64,000 nucleotides of DNA from Polydactylus sextarius (lineage: Eukaryota; Chordata; Actinopteri; Polynemidae). Shown in pieces: positions 24,331 to 35,320 of this stretch (positions are counted from its first letter, which is position 1; every line of letters starts with the position of its first letter). The stretch lies in contig CM028924.1 of the NCBI GenBank assembly GCA_016801845.1, positions 3,241,501 to 3,305,500 on the forward strand, in the 5' to 3' direction. A program made the translations under genes and the position numbers. Under the pieces are notes generated by a model. The model was not told the DNA's origin, did not search any database, and saw only the letters and a program-made list of their open reading frames with translations.

Positions 24331-27300
24331 TGTAAATAACAGCACCACCATGTGATTAGCATCTGAAGAGAGATAACACCTTAGACCATATTCATAGTGA
24401 CAAACTATGAAATGCTTGCTTCAGTTTTTCCTTTTCTCTCTATTCCCCCCTAAATAAAAACACCCCATGCTGTTTACATACTGCATATTTGATAAACCAG
24501 AGTGTGTTTGATTCCAGGGACCCAGCCTGCCTGTCTGGCACTACATCGAATAAAGAAATTTCTAAATTGAGCTATTGATTTTGTGTGTCTCTTGCTTGAG
24601 AGATTTTAGTGGATAGTTTCAGTTTATTCAAAGGAAAAAAATATATATCCAAAATGTTTGTTTTTCTCTGCGTTTAGTTTGCTTCCTCCATTATTTCCAG
24701 CAACAGAGCTCAACTTGTTTTGATATGGACGTGAGTACGTATGATTCATTTTTGGAAGACGATGTAGAAAAAATATAACAAAAAAGAAGAAATAGATTGT
24801 TGTGGGTATGATCACCGAAACCAGAATAATCTATACATTTGTAAAAATTTAACAATTATTTCTGATTCAATCCTCTCTGGAGGCCAAAGCAACATGCACA
24901 TTCCTGTTAGAAACCTAGTGTAAATGTTGTTTTAACTTTCCAAAGTTATACGAGTATATATTGATCCCCTGAACCCACCCACTCAGGATCAACAGACAAA
25001 ACCACCTCTGACCTAAGGGATGGTCTTCAACTTATTTTCTGTTACAGCGAAAAATAAATGACCACAACTACTTTCTCCCTTTGTTTTTCCAGACTGAAAA
25101 TGGTGTTAAAGGAGATACCTGAAGGATCCCTAAGGCATGTTATCACATCACCAAAGGTCCACTACTCAAAAAAGATTGAGAACCATCATTTTAAAGAAAC
25201 ACCAACAGATCGTCTATGGCTGATGGTTTCTTCACTTGAGCCTGACACGGTTATGGAGTCATGTCGTTCATGCTAACCCAACGGCAAATCATTCTTTCAA
25301 CACTGTGACTCACGCACGCTCGGTGTTTGGTTCTTTGTCTATTTTTCTGTGTTCATCAACATTTTTATCTCTTCTCCCACATGTGTTTTCACTCCCAGCC
25401 CACTCTCTCAGTGGGGAGGAGGGACAGACGCCGCTTAGCTAATGCTCCTGCTGCCTCGCTGTTAGTTTTAGTGTCAGTTTTTACTTGTAAGTGTAAGTCA
25501 ACTAACAAATGGCCATTATGAAAGAAGCAAAAACCAGAACTTGAGACACATCACCGAGTCACGGTGGGACGTCTGGAGAACTCGACACATTCGAACTAAA
25601 CAGTTGGTCTGAAAATGACGCTGACGCTCCAGGTTTTTATCATCGTTCAAATAAATCAGGTTTCACTTGAAAGGAGCTTTGCACTACTTTACTTTCATAA
25701 AATGGAAGCAGAAAGTTTTAAGTAAGGAAGTAGACTGACATAAAAACAAAGCAGTTGCACCTCTTGAAGGGGAATTTTCAAGAAGAAAAGTTTCAAGAAG
25801 AGAAGAAAAACAAGAAGCCCATCAATGTACAACTTCCCTATTTTTTTTTAAGTTTCTTCGCCCCAGTTTCTCCAGCAACAATTCAGATGTGTCTGAACTG
25901 ACACTGCCTAAGTTCTGTAACTAACTAAAATAACTTTCTCTTGTCAGTGAAATAAGAAGAAGAGCAAACAAACACACACAGTTTTGTTTAACACGCTGTT
26001 TTACACCATTCTGCATTGGACATATCCTGAAAGACGTTAAAAACATTTTTCCACCTCATGAAACATTTGCAAAGCTTTGCCTTGGGGTCTCACTGTTGCA
26101 GTACTATGTCTTGTGATACATTACCACTGAGCAGAAACTGCCCTCTGCAGTCAGCAGAAATGTGGGACCTCATGGTGCTGGTGGTGTGCATGTGTTGCTT
26201 TGTGCACATTTGCCTCCACGGTGCGTGAAATGAGCTGACAGGGTGATATAGATGTTGTAACTGGTCTTTGCCAACAAATACCTCACACGGACATGAGTCA
26301 CTTTACATTACAGGTGCTTGGTTTAAACTTATATAACTGCACTTCCTGTACTTTATATTCAGCCACTGTGTCTATATCTACGTAACATTGTATGTCAATC
26401 ATTTGCTTCTCCCCGTTGAGGCCGGCACCCTTCACACCAGCGTGTCCTTTAACAATACGAGCGCGTCTCCCTTCTCAGTAGGATTCTGACCTTTAGATTA
26501 ATGTTTAGACGAAACTAGTCTTAGTAAAATAAAACAAAAAGCATAAGGGGAAGCGGACAAAGAGTGATATTAATGCTTCAAACCAATCATGAAAAGTGGC
26601 TATAATAACACCTCCTATTTAAACAGATAAAAAAGACAACATTGAAGATAAAGAGTCGTTTTACATCAGCATCTCGTTAAAAAAAGAAAACAAACCTGAT
26701 TTTCTTAATTGAAAAATAAAATGTGTGGTCATCAGTCTGATAACGGAGGAGTGTTTGCTTTTTCATTTCCACTTTTTTAATTTCCATTGTCTCAGATTAT
26801 ATTTTGATGTGTTGCTACTGTTTGATCTTAAAGCCTCTTGTGATAAATTCAACTAATATAGTGAGTCTTGGTTGAGAGTTTCAGGCAGCAGGTGGGAATC
26901 TATGAATAGATAAGAAAGTCTGGATCCTTCTTCCTCTTCTCTTAAACCTCCATGAACCAGACTTTGAGTCTTGACCCGACTGTAACTTTATTAGCTCTTT
27001 CCCCTTTTCTCCCAGCAGGATCATCACTAAACTCTGACCTGGTGTTTCTCTCGCTGAGATGGAGAATATATTCACATTTTCAGTTTTTCTTGACTATAAC
27101 ATTTCTCTTTTCATCTCACTTTGCAAGACTCTTGGATCTGCTACCAAGCTTTTGACCAAAAGTCTCATGTGCTATGTGTTTTGATTTCTTTACAACGGTT
27201 TCCTATTCAGTTCAGAATCAAGACATATTTAATATAAACATGTTAAAGAACTCTATCTCTCCTTGCAACAGCAGCAAGAAATGAGAAGACAAAAGGAGAC

Positions 27301-27692
27301 ATTTGACCTGATACTGATTTTTATTTGTTGTGATGTCTGCTCTTTGGGAACCTTTGAAAATATAAAGATTGTGATTTTTTATGCTTTAAATATTAATATA
27401 AGTATTTTAAATTCAGTTTAGCTAATTTAAATCTGTGACCATTTATCACCAGACGCATATGCATGTTGTTCCAATGTGTTTGCCTGTCACAGACTTGTGT
27501 GTGGATGGATGGATGGACAGGGGTGAGTGTCTGATGCAGCCTGTCAGGTGTGACCACGCTGTGCCCAGTGGTAGAGGAGTGAGGTGACACAGGAGAAAGA
27601 CACAGGATTTTTTGTTTTGTACTGCTGGAAAAGGACAAGGTGTATAAGACAGGAAGAACATGAGAGACAGATGACTGAGATGGTGAGTGAGT

Positions 27693-27695
<3 letters not shown>
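24331..27695. other. Non-coding stretch, no gene seen
   Basis: AT-rich DNA. The phrase AAAGATTGAGAACCATCATTTTAAAG near 25170-25195 resembles a common vertebrate/teleost repeat phrase, too short to call. No gene seen. Confidence 0.55.

Positions 27696-27765
<70 letters not shown>
27696..27765. repeat. (TG)35 microsatellite
   Basis: Uninterrupted TG tract of 70 bp, the longest dinucleotide tract of CA/TG type here. Long frames crossing it in several phases are artefacts. Confidence 0.98.
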
Positions 27766-27766
<1 letters not shown>

Positions 27767-30489
27767 AACCCGAGGGCCTCCATCCCCAACACTTACTCAG
27801 AGAGTTCATCTGGTGGTTGAGCTGCTTTGTTCTTACTAATAAAAATATTTGCTGTGTGTATCTACTGACAGGAAACATGACTGTGTTTGGCACCCTCCCC
27901 TGGAGCTAGAACTGTAATTAATTTGAGTTTTTCTCCAGCTGTTTAGGTGCTACATTTATGAGTTTACTTTTTCACGCTCACGCGGTGTAGGAAAACGTAC
28001 TCACACATGTGTTCCTGTGGCTCTACATGTGTGTTACGAGGCGGCGGTGAGTCTATTTTTAGCACAAACTGGTGATGTATTCATCTGCTGGTTATGGTCA
28101 GGGAGCTCAAGCAGCAGGTACAAACTCAAGCACAATGCTCTAAAGGATGGAAAACTGAGAATAAAATAACATGATTGAGCGGTGCCAATTTCACCAACTG
28201 TACATTGTCAATAAAGGATACAATTGTATGTCCTGATGCACTAGATGCATTTAATCAATACATATGTCCCAACATTTTATATAACAAAAGATTCAAAGCA
28301 CCTTTTTTGTGCATAAACTCTATTTTCTTACAGCTTGCACATGTAAGGATGTGGTTGTGACTGGACTGTGACTGCTGCCAGATGCTTTTGAGGCCACAGC
28401 AACACAGGAGACTGCAGCTGTTGCTGAGCTGCTGTGATACTGTTGTTGTTTTTTTTTTTTTCAAAGAAATGTTACCCACTGAGAGAGATTAAAATATTAC
28501 AAGTGATACTGAACACTGGTGCAAGTTCAAATGGCAGATTTCAAACGTTTCAGGCTTCACAACGAGGAGATAATTGGCAGAACGTGTCGTGAAACTTTAA
28601 ACGAACATCAACTGCGGCTTGAAAAGGCCAACGAAGGCTGCGTCAGATTCAAAGTAGCGAGATTCTGACACATCTTGTCTTTGTATGTGCACAGAATCCA
28701 AATCTTCAGTTTAAAAACATGAATTAAATCTAATTTGTACCAACAACAACAACAAAACACAAGCAGCAGCTCAGTGATGCTGATCGTGTTTCAACTGAAA
28801 GAGAACACAAAGTTTTGGACAGAACCAGTGTTCCCTGAAGGAAGGACACCCGTAGTTTACCCTCTTCCAGTCTGTCCTGTTCTCAATGAACACCAGCTGT
28901 TTAAATGAGCCCCAGCAGGTCTCCAGCCTCCAAACCTGCCAGGAGCCATCAGCCATTTCAGGCATAACTGAAATTATCTTAATGATGAGTCAGGAAACTG
29001 TTCGTTGTATGAATAATTCAGTAAATACGTCTTTCAAATTCACTATAAAGTTGATAACAACATGTTCAAAATTATCACCTTCTGAGAGCACCACACCATT
29101 TTACTTTTTATACAATGTTGCAATATTCAAGCTGAAATTTCCTTCAGTTTTCTTTCTTTCATCCACACTTGCCATCCTCCATCGTGTCTCTCTCTCCTCC
29201 TCCCTGCTGTTTGTTTTAGCCTTCTTTAATGTCCCCTCTGCATTATTTACGTCTCAGGGCTATTTTCAGATGCTTTGAATTATGTACATACAGCGTCTAA
29301 ATGAGGTCTGCAAGCAACCAGGAAGTGTTTGATAACTTTGCTGACTTCTTGCCAAGTTCCTCTGTGTATATACTCTGACAGCAGCACAGTGTGTTGTTCT
29401 GGACAGATGTGTGGGACTGAACGCATGAAGAAATACTGTGTTAATGTCCGTATGCCTTGGGTGTATGTTTATGTGCAGTGTGTAAATAGCTGCACATCTG
29501 TGTATGTGTGTGTGTGTGCCTGGTAGCCTGATGCCATGTGTTCCAGTAATACTGTAGAGATCAATTCTCTCTGTGTCCATTAGCGAAGCGGTCTGGCCCT
29601 TTGGGATGAGCATGGAAAAGGATGCCAGCACTATAGCAGCCTGGCGTAGCATGTGCACTCATCCATTTAATCCCTGTCTGACCCTTTGTCTCTCACTCTT
29701 TCCTTCTGTTTCACCCTTTCATCACCTCCAATACAATACAATCTAGACGACAATACATCTATCGATACATCTTCACATCGCGTCGCGTCCTCGTTAACGC
29801 TGATGAAACACCCCCATCCCTCCCACTGTACAGTTGAGCCTTTTTACTTGCACATGAACACGACACAGACAGAAGTGGAAGGTCTTGCTCGTTACTTCTA
29901 CGCAGGATTCAAAACACATGAATCACATCTTTTGTGTCGGTGAGGTTGATAAATTCAACTGACATATGCTGATGAAGTGGGCTATTTTTGAAGTGATACA
30001 GTACATGTGTACTCTGGTTCATCATGCTGTTGTTCAGTACTTACACAAGTAAGCTTCTATAAGTGAACCCACATGTTTTACACACATGTAAGATGTAATT
30101 TACATCTTGTATCTCTAAATGTAACTCTTTGTGGAGACAAATGTACTCAAAATTCCCTTAGATCTCAGTTCAACCGAGCACTTGTAGGATGTGCTGGACA
30201 AACAAGTTCCACTTAAAGCATCTGCTGCTAATGTCTCTGTGCCAAATGCACACGACACACCTTCAGATGTCTAGACGAGATAAGGCTTCGATGGATCAGG
30301 GCTGTTTCGGTAGCAGGACGACCTACACAAAATCAGGCAGGTGGTCATAATTTTATAACAGATAAATCTTCATTTTAACTGCATGCAGTTACTATAGATG
30401 GACAGATAATAAAGAGTCTGTGCTCTCATCATCCCTTTTTCCAGTTCTTCAAAAGCCATCTCTCCCTCTTCTCTTTCTGCTCTGTATTC
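27766..30489. other. Non-coding stretch, no gene seen
   Basis: AT-rich DNA with short T-runs and TG patches (near 29505). A 9-bp inverted repeat AAGATGTAA/TTACATCTT with a 1-base spacer lies near 30090-30110. No coding signal. Confidence 0.55.
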
Positions 30490-30650
30490 TTGTCAAAGAG
30501 ATTAATTGATTACATACAGTGGATTTGGCTCATTAGTGGGCTACTTGCCCACACATGAGTTTTAACGAGCTCAGCAGCACAGGAGCTCAGCCAAGAGCTC
30601 GTTAAGGTTTGTCAAGGCCTGTGTTAATTGCTCCATCATGCTGTTTGTCC
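30490..30650. promoter_or_regulatory. Candidate cis-regulatory patch containing an 11-bp inverted repeat
   Basis: Repeat-free segment with GATTAATTGATTAC (about 30499-30512). It holds a perfect inverted repeat, TTAACGAGCTC at 30562-30572 and GAGCTCGTTAA at 30595-30605, with a 22-nt spacer that itself contains another GAGCTC. Could be a dyad protein-binding site or a small RNA hairpin. Confidence 0.3.
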
Positions 30651-30743
30651 AGTTTCTGTGGTGACGTGTCGCTTCATTGACTCAAACAGGTATCACATTG
30701 TAAGCTGTCTCTCTCATTTGGCTCTCTCTCTGGCTATATTCAG

Positions 30744-30751
30744 ACACACAC

Positions 30752-30799
<48 letters not shown>
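30744..30799. repeat. Compound (CA)n(TA)n(TG)n palindromic microsatellite
   Basis: CA units (about 30744-30764) pass into TA units (about 30765-30782) and then TG units (30783-30799). The CA arm is complementary to the TG arm, so the tract can fold into one long hairpin. It ends directly at the left terminal repeat of the mariner relic. Confidence 0.92.
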
Positions 30800-31813
30800 C
30801 GTTCAAAAAGTTCTAAGCCTCACCCAGCAGGAGTTGAAGAAACAAGACAGTTTGTTACTCTTTTTCAACATAGTCCCCTTGACATCAATGCACTTGGTCC
30901 AGTGATGCTCAAGCATTGCAATCCCATCACGGAAGAAGGTCCACAGCACATATGACCTCATCATTGTGTCCAAAATGGCGACCACGCAGGTGGGATTTCA
31001 GTTTAGAAAACAAGAAGAAGTCAGATGGAGCAAAGGGGATGGGGTAGCAATTCAAAGCCAGATTTGGCTGCTTCAGCTACTGCAACCTGAGCAGAGTGAA
31101 CAGGCATGTTACCCTCAGCTTCCCTCTGCATTTGGACTTGATTGCTTCCTTCATTTGTCTTAATTGTGATGCATATTAATGTCCATTTATAGTTTTTCCC
31201 CAGGTAGTTTTCAGTTGTTTGCTTTGAATCTTTGATTCAGGTTTAAAGTGGTGAACCCAAGTTTCATTTTGAGTCACTAATCTCCAGTGGAAGTTCTCAG
31301 GGTCAGCCTGGAAACGAGTCAGAAGTGAGTCTGGAAATGTCGACCCTCTTCAGTTTCATGGCATTCTTGCAGTCTTGCAGACAGCTTGTTCACCCCTAAG
31401 ATCTCAGTTAAAACAGTGTGGACTGACCCAGAACTGATGCCTATAGACTTGGCTATCTGCTGGACAGTAAGACGTCTGTCATCTAAAACCATGCGGTGAA
31501 ATAGCATCAACTATTTCATCAGTGTTTGAGGTTTTTGGACGACCTGACCAAGGGTCGTCTTCTGTGGTGTCCCAAGTGTCTGTACCATGTCCTTGTGAAT
31601 TTCTTTAGGTGTCATACTTTTGTTTTGCAGATATTCTATGACTGCTAAGGCCTCTGTTTTGTCCTATTTTGGATTTTTCAAACACCTCTCACCATGTGCC
31701 TCAGAAATCTTTTTCGTTTTTCTAGCTTTATAAGCAGTGGTTGTGTGTTGCAAAAACAAAACTGTTCAACTATGACTGCTTTTTTCTGGGTGATACTTAG
31801 AACTTTAACAACC
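30800..31813 (-). mobile_element. Internally deleted mariner (Tc1/mariner superfamily) relic
   Basis: Imperfect terminal inverted repeats lie at 30800-30827 and 31786-31813; they match at 22 of 28 positions, with the shared core AAAGTTCTAAG then TCACCCAG. Between them, minus-strand translations give the mariner transposase in pieces, in the correct order (see the pseudogene entry). At about 1.0 kb it is shorter than a typical 1.3-kb mariner because of several internal deletions. The left outer flank is the CA/TA/TG tract and the right flank is CATATATATG, so the TA target duplication cannot be fixed with certainty. Confidence 0.9.
30855..31670 (-). pseudogene. Mariner transposase pseudogene
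   Basis: Fragments on the minus strand, N to C: a first helix-turn-helix part (IEYLQNKSMTPKEIHKDMVQ, 31571-31663); a linker EDDPWSGRPKT (about 31500-31562); a second helix-turn-helix (DDRRLTVQQIAKSIGISSG, about 31319-31505); a catalytic-core start (ENFHWRLVTQNETWVHHF, 31200-31309); LRQMKEAIKSKCRGKL (31113-31193); GNMPVHSAQVAVAEAAKSGF (about 31040-31113); APSDFFLFSKLKSHLRGRHF (about 30965-31031); and a C-terminal FFRDGIAML..HWTKCIDVKG, with the stop at 30855-30857. Frames shift between pieces, a stop follows TINGH, and segments normally joining them are missing. Of the DDD triad, the first Asp is Asn (codon 31266-31268), the second position reads Gly (31111-31113), and only the third is kept (31020-31022). 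It cannot encode an active enzyme. Confidence 0.92.
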
Positions 31814-33589
31814 CTCATATATATGAGATAAGTTTCTAGGAAAAAAAACAAAGGAGCACACACATACACGTATGTATCACACACATGCATATATTCACAC
31901 ATAAAACGCATAAAGCTGCAAATTAAAAGCGTGGCTTGCAGAATAAAAACCTACTGAATGAGATCCTACTGAGGAATGATGATTTCACTGATAATTAAAG
32001 GTATGTTTATTCAAGTCTGAGTATTACAGGTGTGTTTACACTGACAACAGTGTAGTTTCGCTGCCAACTTCAAAATCCTGAATACTGGAGCTTCCAAGTA
32101 CATGAATACAGCAGAAAAGCTTTGGCTCAATCAAACAATCATCCAGTGGCAGAAAGCCCAGGACTGGCTCACCATCAATGTCTAATCAGGGGGGGTTTGG
32201 ACAAATTGCAGCCATGGTTGTTGGTGGTTCTAACTTTCTGAGACAGACTGATGGACGGGAACATATTTAAAACCTGGAAACTGGTATTTTACACTACGAC
32301 AAGAGCTTTGTTTTATGGTGGCAGTGTGACTTCACAACAACAAAATGTGTTGTATTATGTTCAGTCATTAATTACTCAATGGCCATAGAAGGAATTAAAG
32401 ATCAAATGAAACCTATGTCAACAAAAAGACATTTTTCCCTCTCACAAAACAAACAGTTGCAAAATGTTTTTTTTATATGTAACACAAACACTTCAATTTT
32501 AATCCTTCATTATTTTTTTTCCATTTAAAAGAAACTAAAAGCATTGAAATGCCACAAGTACGTCACGTTTTCATCACATTCATGTGTTCAGTGAGTCAGC
32601 GTGTTACCACAAATATAGAAGTTTGAAGAAAAATATCTGCAGATTCATTCATCTGCTGAGCAATTTTCATAGAATAGGCTGAGATGCCATGATACAAAAA
32701 TACATCCCATAATGCATTCAGTTTTTAACAAATCAGAAAATGTCGTCTCAGTTTGAAAATCACATGAACGTGGACGTTCTGGCTGAAACAGCTGCACACA
32801 GGCAGTAAACACACAGAAGAGACAGAGAGAAAATGTGACTGGAGGTTTGAACAAGTGTCAGGACCGTTTTAATATCAATAGTCCTCTTGATTGGACCCTT
32901 GAGCTGCAGGTCTGACCCCTTAACAAGAGCATGTTAAGGAGGCTCCTGGCAGCCTGGTGGTCTCTGTAGGAAGATTATCACCATCACGGTCTATTCCTCT
33001 GCCTAATATGCTGCCGTAGGACTCCATGATTAACTGATTAAAATTACGTTTTTGATTCATGTCTCTCTCTACTCTCTCATTTGCAAATGACAATTCTATC
33101 ACATTTGCATCAACAGAAAGATCTGATGAACCAAAACACAGCTAATTTATGCCCAAAGCTCTATTAGAAAATGAAGGAGAAAAAAAAAAATCCCCACATG
33201 AGGAAGTGAGAACAGGCAGGATTCGTTTGGTAAAACTAGTAGCTCTGGATGAACATCATTGTTTTTAAAAGTGTTTTTTTTTTTTTTTACTATAATTATG
33301 CAGCCTGGTTTTACACTACATGACATGTGAGCAAGACAACCAGTATTTAATATGTTACATCCCTCTGGAAATTACTGAGGACTACACAATTAGGGAAACA
33401 TTGAATAATAAAAGGGTAAACACTCTCTAAAGTGTAAACGTACAGGAGAAGATATGTAAGAAAAAAAAAGTGTGTGTGTTTATGCTGCAGGAGGTAAAAT
33501 GAAAACACTGGGGAGGAAGAGAGTGGAATTAAAGCTTCAGATGTGTGACATCACTTATTACATACAAATCAGTACAATGCACAAGCATG
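31814..33589. other. Non-coding stretch, no gene seen
   Basis: AT-rich DNA with a 15-T run at 33274-33288. No recognisable gene or repeat. Confidence 0.6.
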
Positions 33590-33608
33590 CACACACACAC
33601 ACACACAC
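33590..33608. repeat. (CA)9 microsatellite
   Basis: Short uninterrupted CA tract. Confidence 0.93.
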
Positions 33609-34016
33609 TTGTAGCGATGAACACTCTAAATCCATAGATTTGCAAGTTAATTTTCTATACAGAACAAAACAAAAACAGATGCAACAGATGTCTTGTAAAC
33701 AATCCCAGAGGCTACTGAGGAAACAATCCATGACATACAAATACAGACCAATATAAATACATCTAATGATATCCTGCTTTAAATGGTACGTTGTAATATA
33801 TTTTCGTGGTTCATGAACTCTAAAAAAACTCCTCTAAATACATTTACTTATTACTTTTTCAGATGTGATGAAGTATGGAAATTTTATTTTTACATTTCAA
33901 CCATAATTTACCCCAAAGATCCTCAGGACATACTGTACAAATCCCAGCTTTAATACCGCAGCGACACAACCTGGAGTCATATTTCACAACAATAAGAATA
34001 AACATACTGACCTGCA

Positions 34017-34352
34017 GCAAGAAGAAGAAGAAGAAGAAAAAGAAGAAGAAGAGAAGAAGCAAGAAGAAGATTTATCAGAAGAAGAAGAAGAAGAAGAAGA
34101 AGAAGAAGAAGAAGAAGAAGAAGAAGAAGAAGAAGAAGAAGAAGAAGAAGAAGAAGAAGAAGAAGAAGAAGAAGAAGAAGAAGAAGAAGAAGAAGAAGAA
34201 GAAGAAGAAGAAGAAGAAGAAGAAGAAGAAGAAGAAGAAGAAGAAGAAGAAGAAGAAGAAGAAGAAGAAGAAGAAGAAGAAGAAGAAGAAGAAGAAGAAG
34301 AAGAAGAAGAAGAAGAAGAAGAAGAAGAAGAAGAAGAAGAAGAAGAAGAAAG
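34017..34352 (+). repeat. Large GAA trinucleotide tract, pure core of 91 units
   Basis: Bases 34078-34350 are an uninterrupted (GAA)91, 273 bp. Upstream, 34017-34077 is an imperfect GAA-rich lead-in with AAA, GAG, GCA and TTTATCA interruptions. The plus strand is all purine. Long GAA/TTC tracts are known to form intramolecular triplexes and to impede transcription, as in the human FXN intron. Open frames through it (poly-Lys, poly-Leu, poly-Ser, poly-Phe) are artefacts. The exact unit number may be affected by assembly. Confidence 0.98.
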
Positions 34353-34494
34353 CATCGGGTAAGAAAATTATTTTTGTTACTAATTCTATAAAAACAAAGG
34401 AGCAAGAGAACAAAGAGGCAGCACTTTTCTTCTAAAACATGATATAATGGATAATGAGAAACTAGATAAAAACATGTCTTTGCCTTAAAGTCTA

Positions 34495-34640
34495 ATGATT
34501 TACATTATGAAAGTGATTCCCGTTTTCGTCACTGAGCACACAGCAAACCATGCACTCGACCTCTGCATTTAACCCATCACACTTGAGCAGGTCCCCAGGT
34601 GCTTCCTTAACCACCAAGCAACCACAGCCCCAGGGTTACA
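34495..34640 (+). mobile_element. Degenerate teleost dispersed repeat ('CCTCTGCATTTAACCCATC' type)
   Basis: The phrases 'GTGATTCCCGTTTTCGTCACTGAGCACACAGCA', 'CATGCACTCGACCTCTGCATTTAACCCATCACAC' and 'GAGCAGGTCCCCAGGTG' follow the order of a dispersed repeat that I recall as common in teleost genomes. The copy is short, diverged and non-coding; family assignment is not attempted. Confidence 0.65.
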
Positions 34641-35109
34641 TTACATTATTTTTGTCCTCATAACGTGATTGGCTAAATAGATTAGATAGAGAAAATAAAT
34701 AGAGAAAAGTGCCAATAATGTGAGGAATACCTAGACAGACACACACAGACACACACACAGAAACACACTGTTGGTAAAGACGAGAGGAAAAGAGGCTAAA
34801 TTGATTGGTCTTGTTTGAAGCCAGCCCCGGGTACCTTCTCATAATGCCCAACCGTGTCGGTCTCGTCGTGGTCGGTGGCTGATGAAAATGTCAATCAATT
34901 GCCACATCTTGTGCGCTCGCACCATGTCGCCATTTGTCACATAACCACTAAATGAAACGATATTTTCTTTTCATTTTGATTTCAGCCCCCGCTCATTCAC
35001 TCTCTGGGTTTGCCCTCCATGTGGAGGTCAGAGCATGTGGTCAGCTGCACTGTGACAAGTGCTCTTAAAACCAGGTTTTCGCTGCTCGACACACGGGTCC
35101 ACTGCACCT
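34641..35109. other. Non-coding stretch, no gene seen
   Basis: Contains short CACAGA repeats near 34737-34770. Nothing else recognised. Confidence 0.6.
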
Positions 35110-35320
35110 AATTATATTTTGAGGGTAACTGCAGTAATGTGCTTTAGATAGTGCACATCACACTGTGTGTTGGCCTCAGCACTAGAGCTTTAATTTGATA
35201 TAGCACACTTGCTATCAGCCAAAATTGTCACCTAACAGCCCTCCAGCTCTGAGCTTTTGATCTGCCACTTGATCAATTTTCTGCCCTGTCAAAAGCCATT
35301 AGCCAGTCACAGCCTCTTAC
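35110..35320. promoter_or_regulatory. Candidate cis-regulatory patch
   Basis: Repeat-free, balanced sequence with CTTTAATTTGATATAGC, CTTGATCAATTTT and CAAAAGCCATTAGCC. The alternating homeodomain-like and GC-richer blocks are typical of conserved vertebrate non-coding elements, but nothing here proves conservation. Confidence 0.22.

Noticed and set aside
25010..25200. Phrases resembling a common vertebrate repeat (GATTGAGAACCATC)
   Set aside because: The match is short and I could not place the rest of the repeat, so no call is made.
27393..27909. 166-codon minus-strand frame and its plus-strand counterpart
   Set aside because: Frame length comes from the (TG)35 tract; the rest of the translation has no recognisable feature.
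33859..34435. Long open frames reading poly-Lys, poly-Leu, poly-Ser and poly-Phe
   Set aside because: They are translations of the GAA/TTC microsatellite in its different phases; there is no coding sequence outside the repeat.
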